In this document: positions 29,210 through 38,853 of the stretch, in pieces
Layout of the letters: every line of letters begins with the position of its first letter
Numbering within the stretch: position 1 is the first letter of the stretch
Assembly (NCBI GenBank): GCA_963795935.1
Contig: CAWCJO010000004.1
Location: forward strand, 1,302,001 to 1,366,000
Source of the DNA: JAICMB01 sp963795935
GTDB taxonomy: Bacteria > Acidobacteriota > Terriglobia > Bryobacterales > Bryobacteraceae
Length of the DNA stretch: 64,000 bases
Direction: 5' to 3'
The notes under the pieces: generated by a model
The model's input: only the letters and a program-made list of their open reading frames with translations
The model's database searches: none
Told to the model about the DNA's origin: nothing
Position numbers and translations under genes: made by a program

Positions 29210-29917
29210 ATGCGCCGCGCACGACTCTATCTCGCCCTCGCCTTCATTTCGACCGCTCGGGCCGGCGCTCAAAATGCCGTCGCGCACTGGTTTCCCGTCC
29301 ACGCGGGCGACAACTGGACCTATGAGCATGAAACCCGCGACGACGCTGGCCAAGGCAGGGAGCATCCCATCGTCCACCGCTGGAAAACCGAGGAAACCAT
29401 CGCCGGCTCCTGGACGGTTCCCGAAGGCACGCTGGTCGAAAAACGAGTCCGCATCGTAGAAGGATCGCCGCCGCCGGGGTATCCGCTGGACGCCCGCCCC
29501 GCGTTTCTGATTCGCGGCGAGTGTCTTTATATGAGGTATATGGCATGGCAACCGCTGGACCATATCCTCACCCCGGCATTTCGCCAGGACTTGTTAACCG
29601 GGCATATCGCAGCGGACTTTTGTTTCCCTCTCGTGGTAGGCGAGACGTGGGGAGCGGCGCACTGGGCCGATTGGCGCCCGCCCGCCGAGGCGAAGGATTG
29701 GAAGGTTGTAGGAATAAAGCCGCGCGACCTATCGGCCCCCGATAACGGAAGGACGTTTCACATCGCCTCCGTCTCGTCCTACCTCGGCTCCGGCGAGACC
29801 GCCGACATCTGGTTTGAAAAAGGCATCGGGATCGTTCGCGAAGCGGAAGTTCACCACGGAACTTATGGAGAGGTTCTCCTGCGGCTGCTTCGCTTCGAAC
29901 CCTCTTCGCGGCCTTAG
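29210..29917 (+). CDS. Secreted protein of unknown function
   Basis: 235 residues with a signal peptide (RRARLYLALAFISTARAGA). The mature part begins HWFPVHAGDNWTYEHET, a pattern seen in exported lipoprotein-like beta proteins, and has many Trp and Tyr residues. No catalytic motif is recognised. Divergent from the sigma operon. Confidence 0.65.
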   Translation: MRRARLYLALAFISTARAGAQNAVAHWFPVHAGDNWTYEHETRDDAGQGREHPIVHRWKTEETIAGSWTVPEGTLVEKRVRIVEGSPPPGYPLDARPAFLIRGECLYMRYMAWQPLDHILTPAFRQDLLTGHIAADFCFPLVVGETWGAAHWADWRPPAEAKDWKVVGIKPRDLSAPDNGRTFHIASVSSYLGSGETADIWFEKGIGIVREAEVHHGTYGEVLLRLLRFEPSSRP

Positions 29918-29939
29918 CGGGCGTGGGCCCGGCGGCCCC

Positions 29940-31527
29940 TCAGCCCTGCACCCGCTTCTCTTTACCCGCCCAGAATTTCTCGCGCAGCAGCAGCTTGCGG
30001 ATCTTTCCCGTTCCCGTCTTGGGCAGCGGCTCGTCGCTGAACTCGACCACTCGCGGCAGCTTGAACTTCGCCAGGCGCCCCTGCAGAAATTCCAGCAGCG
30101 CGTCGCACGTCAGCGCCGATCCCGGCTTGCGCACCACCACCGCCACCGGCACCTCGCCCCACTGCTCGTGCGGCGCCGCCACCACCGCGCATTCGAACAC
30201 CTCGGGGTGCGCGAAGATGGCCTTCTCCACTTCCAGCGACGAAATGTTCTCGCCGCCGCTGATGATGATCTCCTTCTTCCGGTCCACGATATGGATGTAG
30301 CCGTCCTCGTCCCATACCGCCATGTCGCCGGTGTGGAACCACGGCCCCGTCATCACCGCCGCCGTCGCCTCCGGCTCCTTGTAGTAACCCTCCATGATGT
30401 GATCGCCCATGGCCACCACTTCGCCGATCGCCTGCATGTCTTTGGGAACGTCGTTCAACTCCGCGTCCACCACGCGCACGCGCACGCCCGGCACGGGCCA
30501 CCCCGCCATGGCGTGACGGCGGTAGCGTTCCGGCCCATCGTCGGGTATGCCGCGCTTCCGGCGCGCCGACGTCAGCACCGGCGCCGTCTCCGTCAACCCA
30601 TAGCCTCCGAAGGCTTCGCAATTAAAAGCTTTTTCCATGCGCTCGATCAACTCCGGCGACGACGCCGCGCCGCCCAGCATGATCTGCCGCATGCTCGACA
30701 AATCGTATTGCCCGGATATCCGGCGCATTCAGCAGCGCGTTCGCCATGGTCGGAACCAGGCTCATATGCGTCGCCCGATGCTGCTCGATCAGCTTGAACA
30801 CGCCGGTCGGCTCGAAACGGCGCACCATGATCTGCTTGATGCCCAGCATGGTGGACGCCTGCGGCCGTCCCCATCCATTGGCGTGAAACATCGGAATCGT
30901 GTGCAGATCCACCATCGTCTCGACCTCTTCGAAAAGGCCGCCCACCGACAGCGCGTGCAGATACAATGTCCGGTGAGTGAGCGTCACGCCTTTCGGCGTA
31001 CCGGTGCTGCCGCTGGTATAAAAAAGCTCCGCCACGGAATTCTCGTCAATTTCGAAAACGTCCGCGCGCCCCGCTTGCCCCCGCTCCAGGATCTCCTCAT
31101 AAGTCATGTCCGCCGCGGCGGTCTTTTCGCCCGTCGTAACGTAGCGCGCAATAGCCGGGCAGGCTGGCCGCAGCCGCTCGATTAGCGGAAGAAAGTCGTT
31201 CTCAAAAATCAGCATGCGGGCGCCGGAATGGTTCAGAATATTCGTCAGCTCCAGCGGCGACAGCCGCACGTTGAGCGGCATCACGATGGCCCGCGCCTGC
31301 ACCACGCCGTAATATCCTTCCAGCAGTTCGTTGGTGTTGAAGCTCAGGTACGCCACGCGATCGCCGGGCTGAATGCCCGCCGCCGCAAGCCCGCTTGCCA
31401 GGCGCTCCGCCCGTTCCGCGAATTGCGAATACGTAAACTGCCGCTCCCCCGAAACGACGCCGATGTCGTTTCCAAACAGGTCTTCGGCGCGATGCAGGCA
31501 GCGAATGGGAGTTAGTGGCACGAACAT
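29940..31527 (-). CDS. Acyl-CoA synthetase / AMP-dependent ligase (one-base frameshift)
   Basis: Two frames make one protein of 528 residues. The N-terminal piece (31527-30622) has the P-loop YTSGSTGTPKGVTLTHR and MFHANGWGRPQ. The C-terminal piece (to 29940, frame of 30728) has GGAASSPELIERME, FGGYGLTETAPV, the hinge DGYIHIVDRKKEIIISGGEN and catalytic Lys in PKTGTGKIRK. An extra base in the CCC at 30711-30713 separates them; the joined reading is APDIRQYDLSSM. These ligases activate fatty or aromatic acids as acyl-CoA via an acyl-AMP. The substrate is not predictable. The ATG at 31527 is preferred to the TTG at 31536. Confidence 0.88.
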
Positions 31528-31566
31528 TTGGAACAATCGGATTGTACTACGCGGCCGCCTCGGCGC

Positions 31567-32451
31567 TCAGTGCGTCATGGCATACACGACGTAGTTCACG
31601 CCGATGCGAATGGCGAGTCCGGAAAATTTCTCCGGATAGCGCGGATCGTCCGCAAACTCCCAGGCATCCCCGACATCGGAGTTGTACGAAATGGCCACCA
31701 TCACCCGTCCTTTGTCGTCGTAAATGCCGCGCCAATGCGCCCCCACGCCGCCGTCCCAGGGATTTTTCGCCCCCGCGCGCAAATGCGCCTGCCCCGGAAT
31801 CTGAAAGCGATCGTTGAGGTCGTAGACGGTGTGAAAAATCGGATCGTCGTCTTTGATGTCCACGATGGGGCGGTCGGGAAACACCATCTTAATGCGCTGC
31901 TCGAACATTTGCCACTCGAAATTGCCGTGAAAATCGTCGGCCATGAAAAATCCGCCGCGCAGCAAATACTCGCGCATGATTTTCGCCTCCGCCTGCGTCA
32001 GCCCCCACTCGCCCACCTGCACGGCGTACAGCCACGGCCAGTTGTAAACTTCATCCCCGTCTTCGAGCTCGACGGGCTGCTCCACCGAGCGCGTATGGAT
32101 GCGCGTCAACCGCCGCACGGCGAGCGAGAAGTGCCGGTCCGCGCGCGGATAATCCTGCGTCCACAGCGACAGCCCTTGGCGCCAGTCGCCGTCGAAGCGC
32201 CCCGCGTACCCATCGTTCGGACCCGGCGGATACATCAGGCGCGCGAAGGACCATTCGGCCTTCTGCTGCCAGTCCGCGGGCGTCTCGAATTCGTAATACT
32301 CCACGCCCGGATATTGATGGAACGGCCGCTGGAAGGCGAATAGCGCCCCCATGAGCGCCAAGCTGCATCCTGTCCCCCAGATGGCTTTGCGCCGGTTCAC
32401 AGCCGCCGCGCTCCAACCGCGTTCAACGTCATCGGAAATGCCGGGCCGCAT
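31567..32451 (-). CDS. DUF4159 family membrane-anchored protein
   Basis: 294 residues. A membrane/signal segment lies near residues 24-40 (GTGCSLALMGALFAFQ), followed by the DUF4159 core: WSFARLMYPPG, a Trp/Tyr-rich middle (YNWPWLYAVQVGEWGLT), LLRGGFFMADDFHG, and a C-terminus with GVNYVVYAMTH. DUF4159 belongs to the class I glutamine-amidotransferase-like fold and often sits with membrane MoxR/BatA proteins; none are here. GGAGG nine bases before the ATG supports the start. Confidence 0.82.
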   Translation of the reverse strand: MRPGISDDVERGWSAAAVNRRKAIWGTGCSLALMGALFAFQRPFHQYPGVEYYEFETPADWQQKAEWSFARLMYPPGPNDGYAGRFDGDWRQGLSLWTQDYPRADRHFSLAVRRLTRIHTRSVEQPVELEDGDEVYNWPWLYAVQVGEWGLTQAEAKIMREYLLRGGFFMADDFHGNFEWQMFEQRIKMVFPDRPIVDIKDDDPIFHTVYDLNDRFQIPGQAHLRAGAKNPWDGGVGAHWRGIYDDKGRVMVAISYNSDVGDAWEFADDPRYPEKFSGLAIRIGVNYVVYAMTH

Positions 32452-32537
32452 CCCACGCAGCCTCCAGGCACGAGCATATCATCTGGACGCCGCCTCCCCC
32501 GCCCCCGTTGCCGGCAGCGATCATTTGCCGGCCGCAA

Positions 32538-33900
32538 TCATTTGTAAGCCTGGCGCCCGGGCCTCACCACCAGCATCTCTATATCCCGCCGCGCCGCGGT
32601 CAGGACCAGACCCAGTTGCTCGCGCAGCCTCTGAAGGAAGTCTTCGGGTGCGCCGGCTTCTCCGCGCACCGCAAGATCGTATCTTCCTTTCATGTTCGTC
32701 TCGTCCACAATAGGCCGGTTCAGCCCTTCTTCCAGCACCCGGCGAAACCCTCCATCGTAGTGTTGGTCGCCGAGACGTTGGAAATGCGGCCCACCCTCGC
32801 TTTGCGCAGCGCTTCCATCGTTGGAGGCGTACCCGCCGGCAGCGCTATGTCCGGACCCGACCAGCTTATCGAACTCCCGCCGAAACTCTCGCCGCCGCTT
32901 TTCGCTGCCGGGGTCTTGCCGTCAATCGCCGTCATTACATAAACGTCCACGGAGCGGTTTTCGAGCGTCGCCGAAACCTGGAACTGCTTCTCAATGCCTT
33001 GTTGCACCAGACCATGGATCTTGTGTTGATCTTCTTCGTGCGGCAGCACTACAACGAAGTCATATCGTTCGCCTTGTTATCGAGCGCAGCCGGTAAAACA
33101 ATGCGGCTCGGATCTTTCTCGTACACGGTCGAAAGCATCGTCCTCAAATCGAATCCCCGCTGCACCCAGAAATCCGGCCCAGCGGAGCCGTTCGTGCCCC
33201 GCGTCTTTGTGCGCGAAATGTGGACTTCATAAGACGGCGGAATATCCGGCTTCCCTTCGCTCGCCGGCATGCGATGCGGCGCGGCGTCCAAGCGCACCAC
33301 GCGGCCCGCCAGGATATCGTCCATTTGCGCATCATCAGCATCGCCCGCCATGGCAATGGCCTTGCCCTCCAGCACCGCCCTGACTTGCCGCTCGTCCGGA
33401 TACATGAAGGTGAAGCCGGCGATTCTGCCGTCGCGGTCGACAATCGCCGCCCCGGCCATTTCCACTCCGTATGCGCGGGCCGTGTCCCACTTCGAATCCA
33501 GCAACAGCCAGGCGTTCACCGGATGTTCCCGTAGCCAGGGCTCGAGCGAGCGCTCCGATTCCGAAGCGATCCACACGAAATCGACCGGTTCGTCCGCGAA
33601 TCTCGCCTGCAATTCGTTCCATCGCGATACCAGGGATGCGTTGCTGGAAACGTTGGGGAAGAAAGCGATGACAGTGAGCCGCCCAGCGAAAATCCCCGGC
33701 CGGTCGTTCGCGCCCCCGCCAGGCTTCAAAATGCGGGTCCAAACGAGTTCCGGCGCGAGATCGCCCGCCTTCACCGAAAAACTCGAAAGTACTCGCACAA
33801 TCGCCAGCCGCGCTCCCTTTCTTAGAGTATCCGCGCCCGGCCGCTGCGAATGCGCTCTTATTGCGGCACGATCTGAACTTCCGTCCTCAGGTACTGCCAT
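32538..33900 (-). CDS. TIGR03435-type soil protein with thioredoxin-like domain (two one-base frameshifts)
   Basis: Three frames form one protein of about 454 residues: 33900-33049, 33049-32720 and 32738-32538. The first has a redoxin-like fold (GRLTVIAFFPNVSSNASLV, VEMAGAAIVDRDGRIAGF) without a CxxC pair, then the TIGR03435 region begins (FDLRTMLSTVYEKDPSRI). The second continues LVQQGIEKQFQVSATLENRS and DVYVM. The third has LNRPIVDETNMKGRYDLAV. Missing bases near 33060-33065 and in the CCC at 32748-32750 explain the breaks. The family is greatly expanded in Solibacter-type acidobacteria; function unknown. The start is uncertain. Confidence 0.8.
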
Positions 33901-34662
33901 TCGGGAATATTCGCCGCCCGCGGGTCCTCAATGTCGGTGACAACCTCGCGCGAAGCGAAGGGACCGAGACCGGTGAGCAGCGCCGAGATCGTAAAAAGCG
34001 GCTCGGGACTGGAGGCCAGCGCCGAGCGCACCGCAATGCGCAGCGCCAAATTCGAGACCGCCGCCGCCGAATGATTCACCACAATGTACTGCACGCGCGA
34101 ACGGCTCTTTTGATCCACCGTCACCCGAAGTCCGGTGACCTCGACGAAGGAACCCAACGCTTCCCGCGGCGCCACGGCGTGACCCAGGCCGCTGGAAACC
34201 CCCGCCGCTCGCATCGGCGCGGCGCCCCGCGGTCATGTTGCGGATGACCAGGGCTCCGCCAAGAGATAATGCGGTTGCCACCAGCAGGCTGATCATCCAT
34301 CCGGGCACTCGCGCCCGCCGCGCCGCCGGCGCAGGCGTCTCCACCGCCGTCTCACACTGCATCGCGGTGGGCCGATCCGTACTCCCGGGCAGCAGTGGAC
34401 GTGGAAACGTAAACGCTTCCGATTGCGGTTCGATCTCCATGGGCACGAACGCGCCCCGCGCCCGCGGCTCTACCCCCCTGATTCCTCCCGGCAACCGCTC
34501 CGCCAAAGGCCGCTCCGAAAATCGCGCCGCGCTCCCCTGATGCGCTTCCATCGCCCGCGCCAGCGCCAGCATCCCGGCCTGGACCAAATCCGAGCAATCC
34601 GGGCAATCCCGATCGAACGGCGCGCAGTCGCAGCCGCAATCGGCGCAAATCCAGCTCAGCAT
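33858..34662 (-). CDS. Zinc-ribbon membrane protein (one-base frameshift)
   Basis: The N-terminal piece (34662-) has two CxxC pairs in ICADCGCDCAPFDRDCPDCS, a Pro/Ala-rich cytoplasmic part, and a membrane segment (WMISLLVATALSLGGALVI). After it the frame loses sense; the other frame (34214-33858) gives SFVEVTGLRVTVDQKSRSRV and the extracytoplasmic strands of a beta domain. Removing one base from the CCCC at 34225-34228 joins them into 267 residues. Such proteins may act as membrane sensors, but no function is known. Its end overlaps the TIGR03435 gene. Confidence 0.72.
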
Positions 34663-34838
34663 ATCTATGAGTTCGGCAGAGCGAGCCCGCCACCCGTTCG
34701 GCGGATGCCCCTACTTCGCATTCCCGCGAAGCCTTATCCCCATTTCCGACTCGCCTGAGAGAATCCGGTCTCGCGCCCTGTCGCCAAGGCCGCCTAGGAA
34801 GATTCTGGATCGCTTGCGCAAGTCTGTCCGTACTCCCC

Positions 34839-34884
34839 TTGTCAAACTAGGAGAGTTCGACTATACTCCTAGTTGACTAGGAGG
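34839..34884 (+). promoter_or_regulatory. padR promoter with built-in inverted-repeat operator
   Basis: TTGTCA (34839-34844), 17 bases, TATACT (34862-34867). A perfect 9-bp inverted repeat AACTAGGAG (34845-34853) and CTCCTAGTT (34866-34874) covers the spacer and the -10 box. A third ACTAGGAG (34876-34883) overlaps the AGGAGG ribosome site (34879-34884). This is the expected place for autoregulation by the PadR protein encoded next. Confidence 0.75.
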
Positions 34885-34893
34885 AAAACGATC

Positions 34894-35235
34894 GTGGGTA
34901 AAACCGCCGAGCTGCTGCCGGGTACTCTCGACATGCTGATTCTGAAGGCAGTATCGTTGAAACCGCTGCATGGATACGGCGTATTGCAGCGCATCCAGCA
35001 AATTTCAGGCGATGCGCTGGAGATTCCCCAAGGGTCCTTGTATCCGGCGCTTTACCGGTTAGAGCACCAGGAACTGATCGCCGCCGAATGGGGCGTAAGC
35101 GAGAATAATCGCCGGGCGAAGTATTACACCCTGACCGTCGCGGGACGGCATCGCCTGCGGCAGGAGACGGCCGGCTGGAATCGGCTGGCGTCGGCGATTG
35201 CCGCGGCCTTGAGCACTACACCGGAGGAGGTGTGA
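34894..35235 (+). CDS. PadR-family transcriptional regulator
   Basis: 113 residues. The winged helix-turn-helix is clear: LLPGTLDMLILKAVSLKPLH, GYGVLQRIQQ and IPQGSLYPALYRLE, followed by YYTLTVAGRHRL and the C-terminal dimer helix. The start is GTG at 34894, nine bases after AGGAGG; the open frame from TTG 34873 runs through the operator and is rejected. ADOP 2 starts one base after its stop, so the regulator and permease are coexpressed. In this phylum PadR genes often precede ADOP genes. Confidence 0.93.
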   Translation: MGKTAELLPGTLDMLILKAVSLKPLHGYGVLQRIQQISGDALEIPQGSLYPALYRLEHQELIAAEWGVSENNRRAKYYTLTVAGRHRLRQETAGWNRLASAIAAALSTTPEEV

Positions 35236-35236
35236 C

Positions 35237-37911
35237 GTGCTGAGACGCCTTCGCTCTCTTTCGCGCGTGATCGAGTCCCGGCGCGATTTCGAACGGGGAA
35301 TGACCGAGGAGTTGCGGTTTCACATCGAGCAATACACGGACGACCTGGTGCGCTCGGGAGTGCCTCCGCGGGAAGCGGCCCGGCGGGCTCGGATCGAGTT
35401 CGGCAGCCTGAACAGCGCACAGGAAGAGTGCCGCGAAGCGCGCGGGCTCCGCCCGTTCGACGAGCTGGTCAGGCAACTGCGTCACGCCGCCAGATTACTG
35501 CGCAAGACGCCCGGATTTACAGCAACTGCCCTCGTGACCCTCGCCGTCTGCCTCGGCGCGAACCTGACGATATTCGCGGTAGTCGACTCCATCCTGCTCC
35601 GCCCCCTGCCGTTTCCCGAGGCCGGCAGGCTCGTCACCGTCTTTAATACATATCCCAAAGCCGGCGTCGATCGCGACGGTTCCTCGACAGCCAATTATTA
35701 CGAACGCCGTGGCAGGATTCCCGCCTTCTCCGGGGTCGCCATCTATTCCTACGGCACGGCGGTCGTCGGCGAGGCCGGCTCAACGGAACGCGAGCAGATC
35801 GCGCGAGTGTCCCCGGACTTTTTCGCGACGCTTGGGACGGGTCCATCGATGGGGCGCAGTTTCACCGAAGAGGAAACCTCGCTTCAAACCGACAGGGTCG
35901 TGATTCTCACCGACGCCTACTGGCGGCGGCATTTCCATGCCGACCCCCATGTAATTGGCAAGCGGCTTCGCGTGAACGGACTGGGCATCGCGGTGGTCGG
36001 GGTCCTGCCGCCCGGCTTCCGATTCCTTTCATCGGAGGCGCGTCTGTACTTTCCTTTCTCCTCGGGTCCTGAAGATCGTGCTTCCGCGCAGCGGCACTCC
36101 GGCGGGAATTCCAAGCATATGATTGCCCGCCTCAAACCAGGCGCGACCCTGGCGCAGGCGCAGGCCCAGATCGACGCCCAGAATGGCGCGCTGGAAGCGC
36201 ACGATCCCCAGGCCAAAATGATAGCCGAGGCCGGCTTTCGTTCCGTGGTGGCGCCCCTTCACGCCGACCACGTTCGAACCATCCGCCCCGCCCTGTTGTG
36301 GATGCAGGCGGGCGCCTTCGCCCTGTTGCTGATCGGCGCCGTCAACCTGACGAACCTGCTTTTGATCCGGGCGAGTAGTCGTTCCAAGGAAATCGCTGTC
36401 CGGCGGGCGTTGGGCGCGAGCCGGTTGCACGTGGTAAGCGAGGCGATCGTCGAGACCACTTTGCTCACGCTGGCCGGAGGCCTGCTCGGGCTCGCCGCCG
36501 GGGCCGGCGGAATCCGCCTGCTGAGTGTATTGGCTGTCGATCGTTTACCTTTAGGAAGCCACATAGCTATCGACTACCGGTTGGCGTGCATCGCGGTTCT
36601 CGGAGCCGCCGCCATGGGACTCGCGCTCGCGGCGCCCATCGCATGGTTCAACTTGCGAGGCCATCTGAGAAACGCGATCCAATCGGAGACCCGCGGCGGA
36701 ACCGCCGGCCGCGCCGCTCAAAGCCTGCGCCACGGCTTTATCGTGGCGCAGATCGCGTTGGCAACGGTTCTGTTGAGCGGGGCGGGTCTGCTGGGCCTCA
36801 GTCTGGAGCGGGCCATGGCGGTCTCTCCGGGCTTTCGGCCGGACCATGTTCTGTCGGGACAAATCTCCGTTGCCGTGGAACCGATACCCGGACTGGCCGG
36901 CTCGCCTGGCATTCAACCAGAGGCTGTTGAAGGACCTCGCGCGCCAGCCGGGAGTTTTGGCCGCCGGAGTGGTCAACAATGTGCCCTTCAGCGGTAACAG
37001 CGGAAAAAGCGCCGCTACCGTCGTGGGCCACGTTCGCCTGCCGGGCGAATCGGCTCGCGGACATTACTCTTATGGAGTCGATGGCGACTATTTCGCCGCC
37101 ATGGGCTTCTCTCTGCGGGAAGGACGTTTCCTCACGGCGGAGGATTCGCGCCGGCCAACGCGGGTCTGCGTCGTGGACGAGGACTTCGCGCGCTATTACT
37201 GGCCGAACGCCAGCGCTCTTGGCCAACGCCTTTTCGAGGGCGGCGAAGCGGCAACCGATGCCCGATCGTTCACCGTAGTCGGTGTGGTCGGCGCCGTGAA
37301 ACAAGCGGGACTGACTGACCAGACGGCCCAAGGAGCGGTCTACTATCCTTACGCCTTCCGCGCCCGCGACAGCCTTTTTATTGTCGTCCGCACCAGCCTT
37401 CGACCGGAATCGCTCGGTCCGGCACTGCAAAAAGTCGTTCGGCAAATCGACCCCGAGGCGCCGGTGAACGACCTCCGCTCGATGGATACCCGTATCGCCG
37501 ACAGCCTCGTGGCGCAACGCTCGCCGGCATTTCTTGCGGGCATCTTTTCGCTGATCGCTATACTCCTGGTCGGGGTCGGCGTCTACGGTGTCTTAAGCTA
37601 CGCCGTGGCGCAGCGGCGCCGCGAGATCGGTTTGCGAATGGCATTGGGGGCGCGCCCGGGCCAGATACGCAGCCAGTTTCTCGCTCTCGCCCTACGTCTG
37701 CTGGCTGGTCGGCACGATATTCGGCGCCATTGGAGCGTGGCTGACCGGCCGAGCGATGCGGACGTTGCTTTTTCAGGTGCCGCCTCTTCACGTCGCGACC
37801 CTTGCCGCGGCCGCCGGCATCGTCGGCGCGGTATCTCTAGTCGCCTGTCTGCTGCCATCTCAGCGCGCCGCCCGGATCTCCCCAGTGGAGGCCCTAGCCG
37901 ACTTGCAGTGA
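35237..37911 (+). CDS. ADOP 2: long FtsX/MacB-type permease, PadR-linked (two one-base frameshifts)
   Basis: About 890 residues once restored. The start is GTG at 35237 after AGGAGG. A roughly 80-residue N-terminal extension (FERGMTEELRFHIEQYTDDL, RRARIEFGS) is typical of PadR-linked members. The permease then follows the family plan. Pieces are 35237-36997, 36846-37928 and a third frame to 37911 reading GTIFGAIGAWLTGRAMRTLL and ARISPVEALADLQ. Extra bases near 36867-36871 (correct reading ISLPWNRYPDW) and near 37706-37711 explain the breaks. Confidence 0.87.
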
Positions 37912-38039
37912 TCGGGTTGACCCCGTGAATGTCTGGGGGAAGAACGCACACGGGGCGGGGGACTGGAGACGGGTCGGTTCGCGGGAGTCGCGCGGCGTTT
38001 AGCGATCCCGCGGGAATGCGAGCCCGCGCGTAAAATGTC

Positions 38040-38290
38040 GTATTGCGAATCCGGCCATCCGATCCGGTTGAGAGCGCCCATGATCTTCTCGGGCTGGCCT
38101 TTTAAAACCTTGAACACATCGGGAATACCAGTGTCGCGTTGCAGCAGAATTTGCGCCACGCTGAATTCCATAAGCCTGCGCAGCAACGGTATTGTGCCCC
38201 GCCGACAATCGGCCTCCAGAGCGTCCGAATCGCGCGGCAGTACTGATACTGCAACTCGCTGAAACGGCGGAAAAAGAAGAGATGCAACAT
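38040..38290 (-). pseudogene. Possible small broken gene
   Basis: In the 515 bases between ADOP 2 and the transposase relic, the complement shows coding-like text in two frames: MLHLFFFRRFSELQYQYCRA, then after a shift EADCRRGTIPLLRRLMEFSV and PDVFKVLKGQPEKIMGALNR. They would join with one restored base near 38215-38220. I do not recognise the family and the end is unclear. Confidence 0.3.
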
Positions 38291-38426
38291 TTGTTCCGGC
38301 GAAGGATCTCTCGAATGGAATCGTAAAGCCGCGTGGTGCGTCTATTCCCGCATAGCTCGCCATCTTGTCCCGGTTCAGACTGGAAATGGAGAAGGCGCTC
38401 TCCCATTAAGGCGATGGAGAGAACGC

Positions 38427-38600
38427 ATGAACAAGCAACGGAAGCAATACACGCCGGAAGAGGAGGTCGGCATCCTCAGGCGGCATTGTTGGAGAAGGAG
38501 CCGATCTCGAAGCTCTACGATGAACTCGGCTTGCAGCCCACTGTCTTCTACCGCTGGGATCGGCGCTTCCGCTCGCGATCTCCAGAAACCGCCGCGGGGG
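38427..38600 (+). pseudogene. Transposase OrfA fragment (IS3-type)
   Basis: Reads MNKQRKQYTPEEEVGILR, then in a shifted frame LLEKEPISKLYDELGLQPTV and FYRW. This is the helix-turn-helix start of IS3/IS911-type OrfA proteins. It is cut after about 50 residues; no OrfB or terminal inverted repeats were seen, so the element is dead. Confidence 0.65.
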
Positions 38601-38853
38601 TGGTAGCCGGGCGGGCGAGGACGTACCAATAGCTTTCCGGCCGTATAGGATGTTGTTTCGATCACAATTTTACGGAAGCTTTTGCCAGCGGCGGCCCCGC
38701 CCGTTTTTACGTATGTCTCGAGGCGCGCAGTCCTGTTTCCGAGACGCGGGAATCCCAGAAGCGAACACCGATGGGATCTTGTGGGAAAGCGAACGGTCTT
38801 TGTTTTTAGAATTATAAAATGGGCGGTAGACTTGCCTTGAGAGCGGTACCAGC

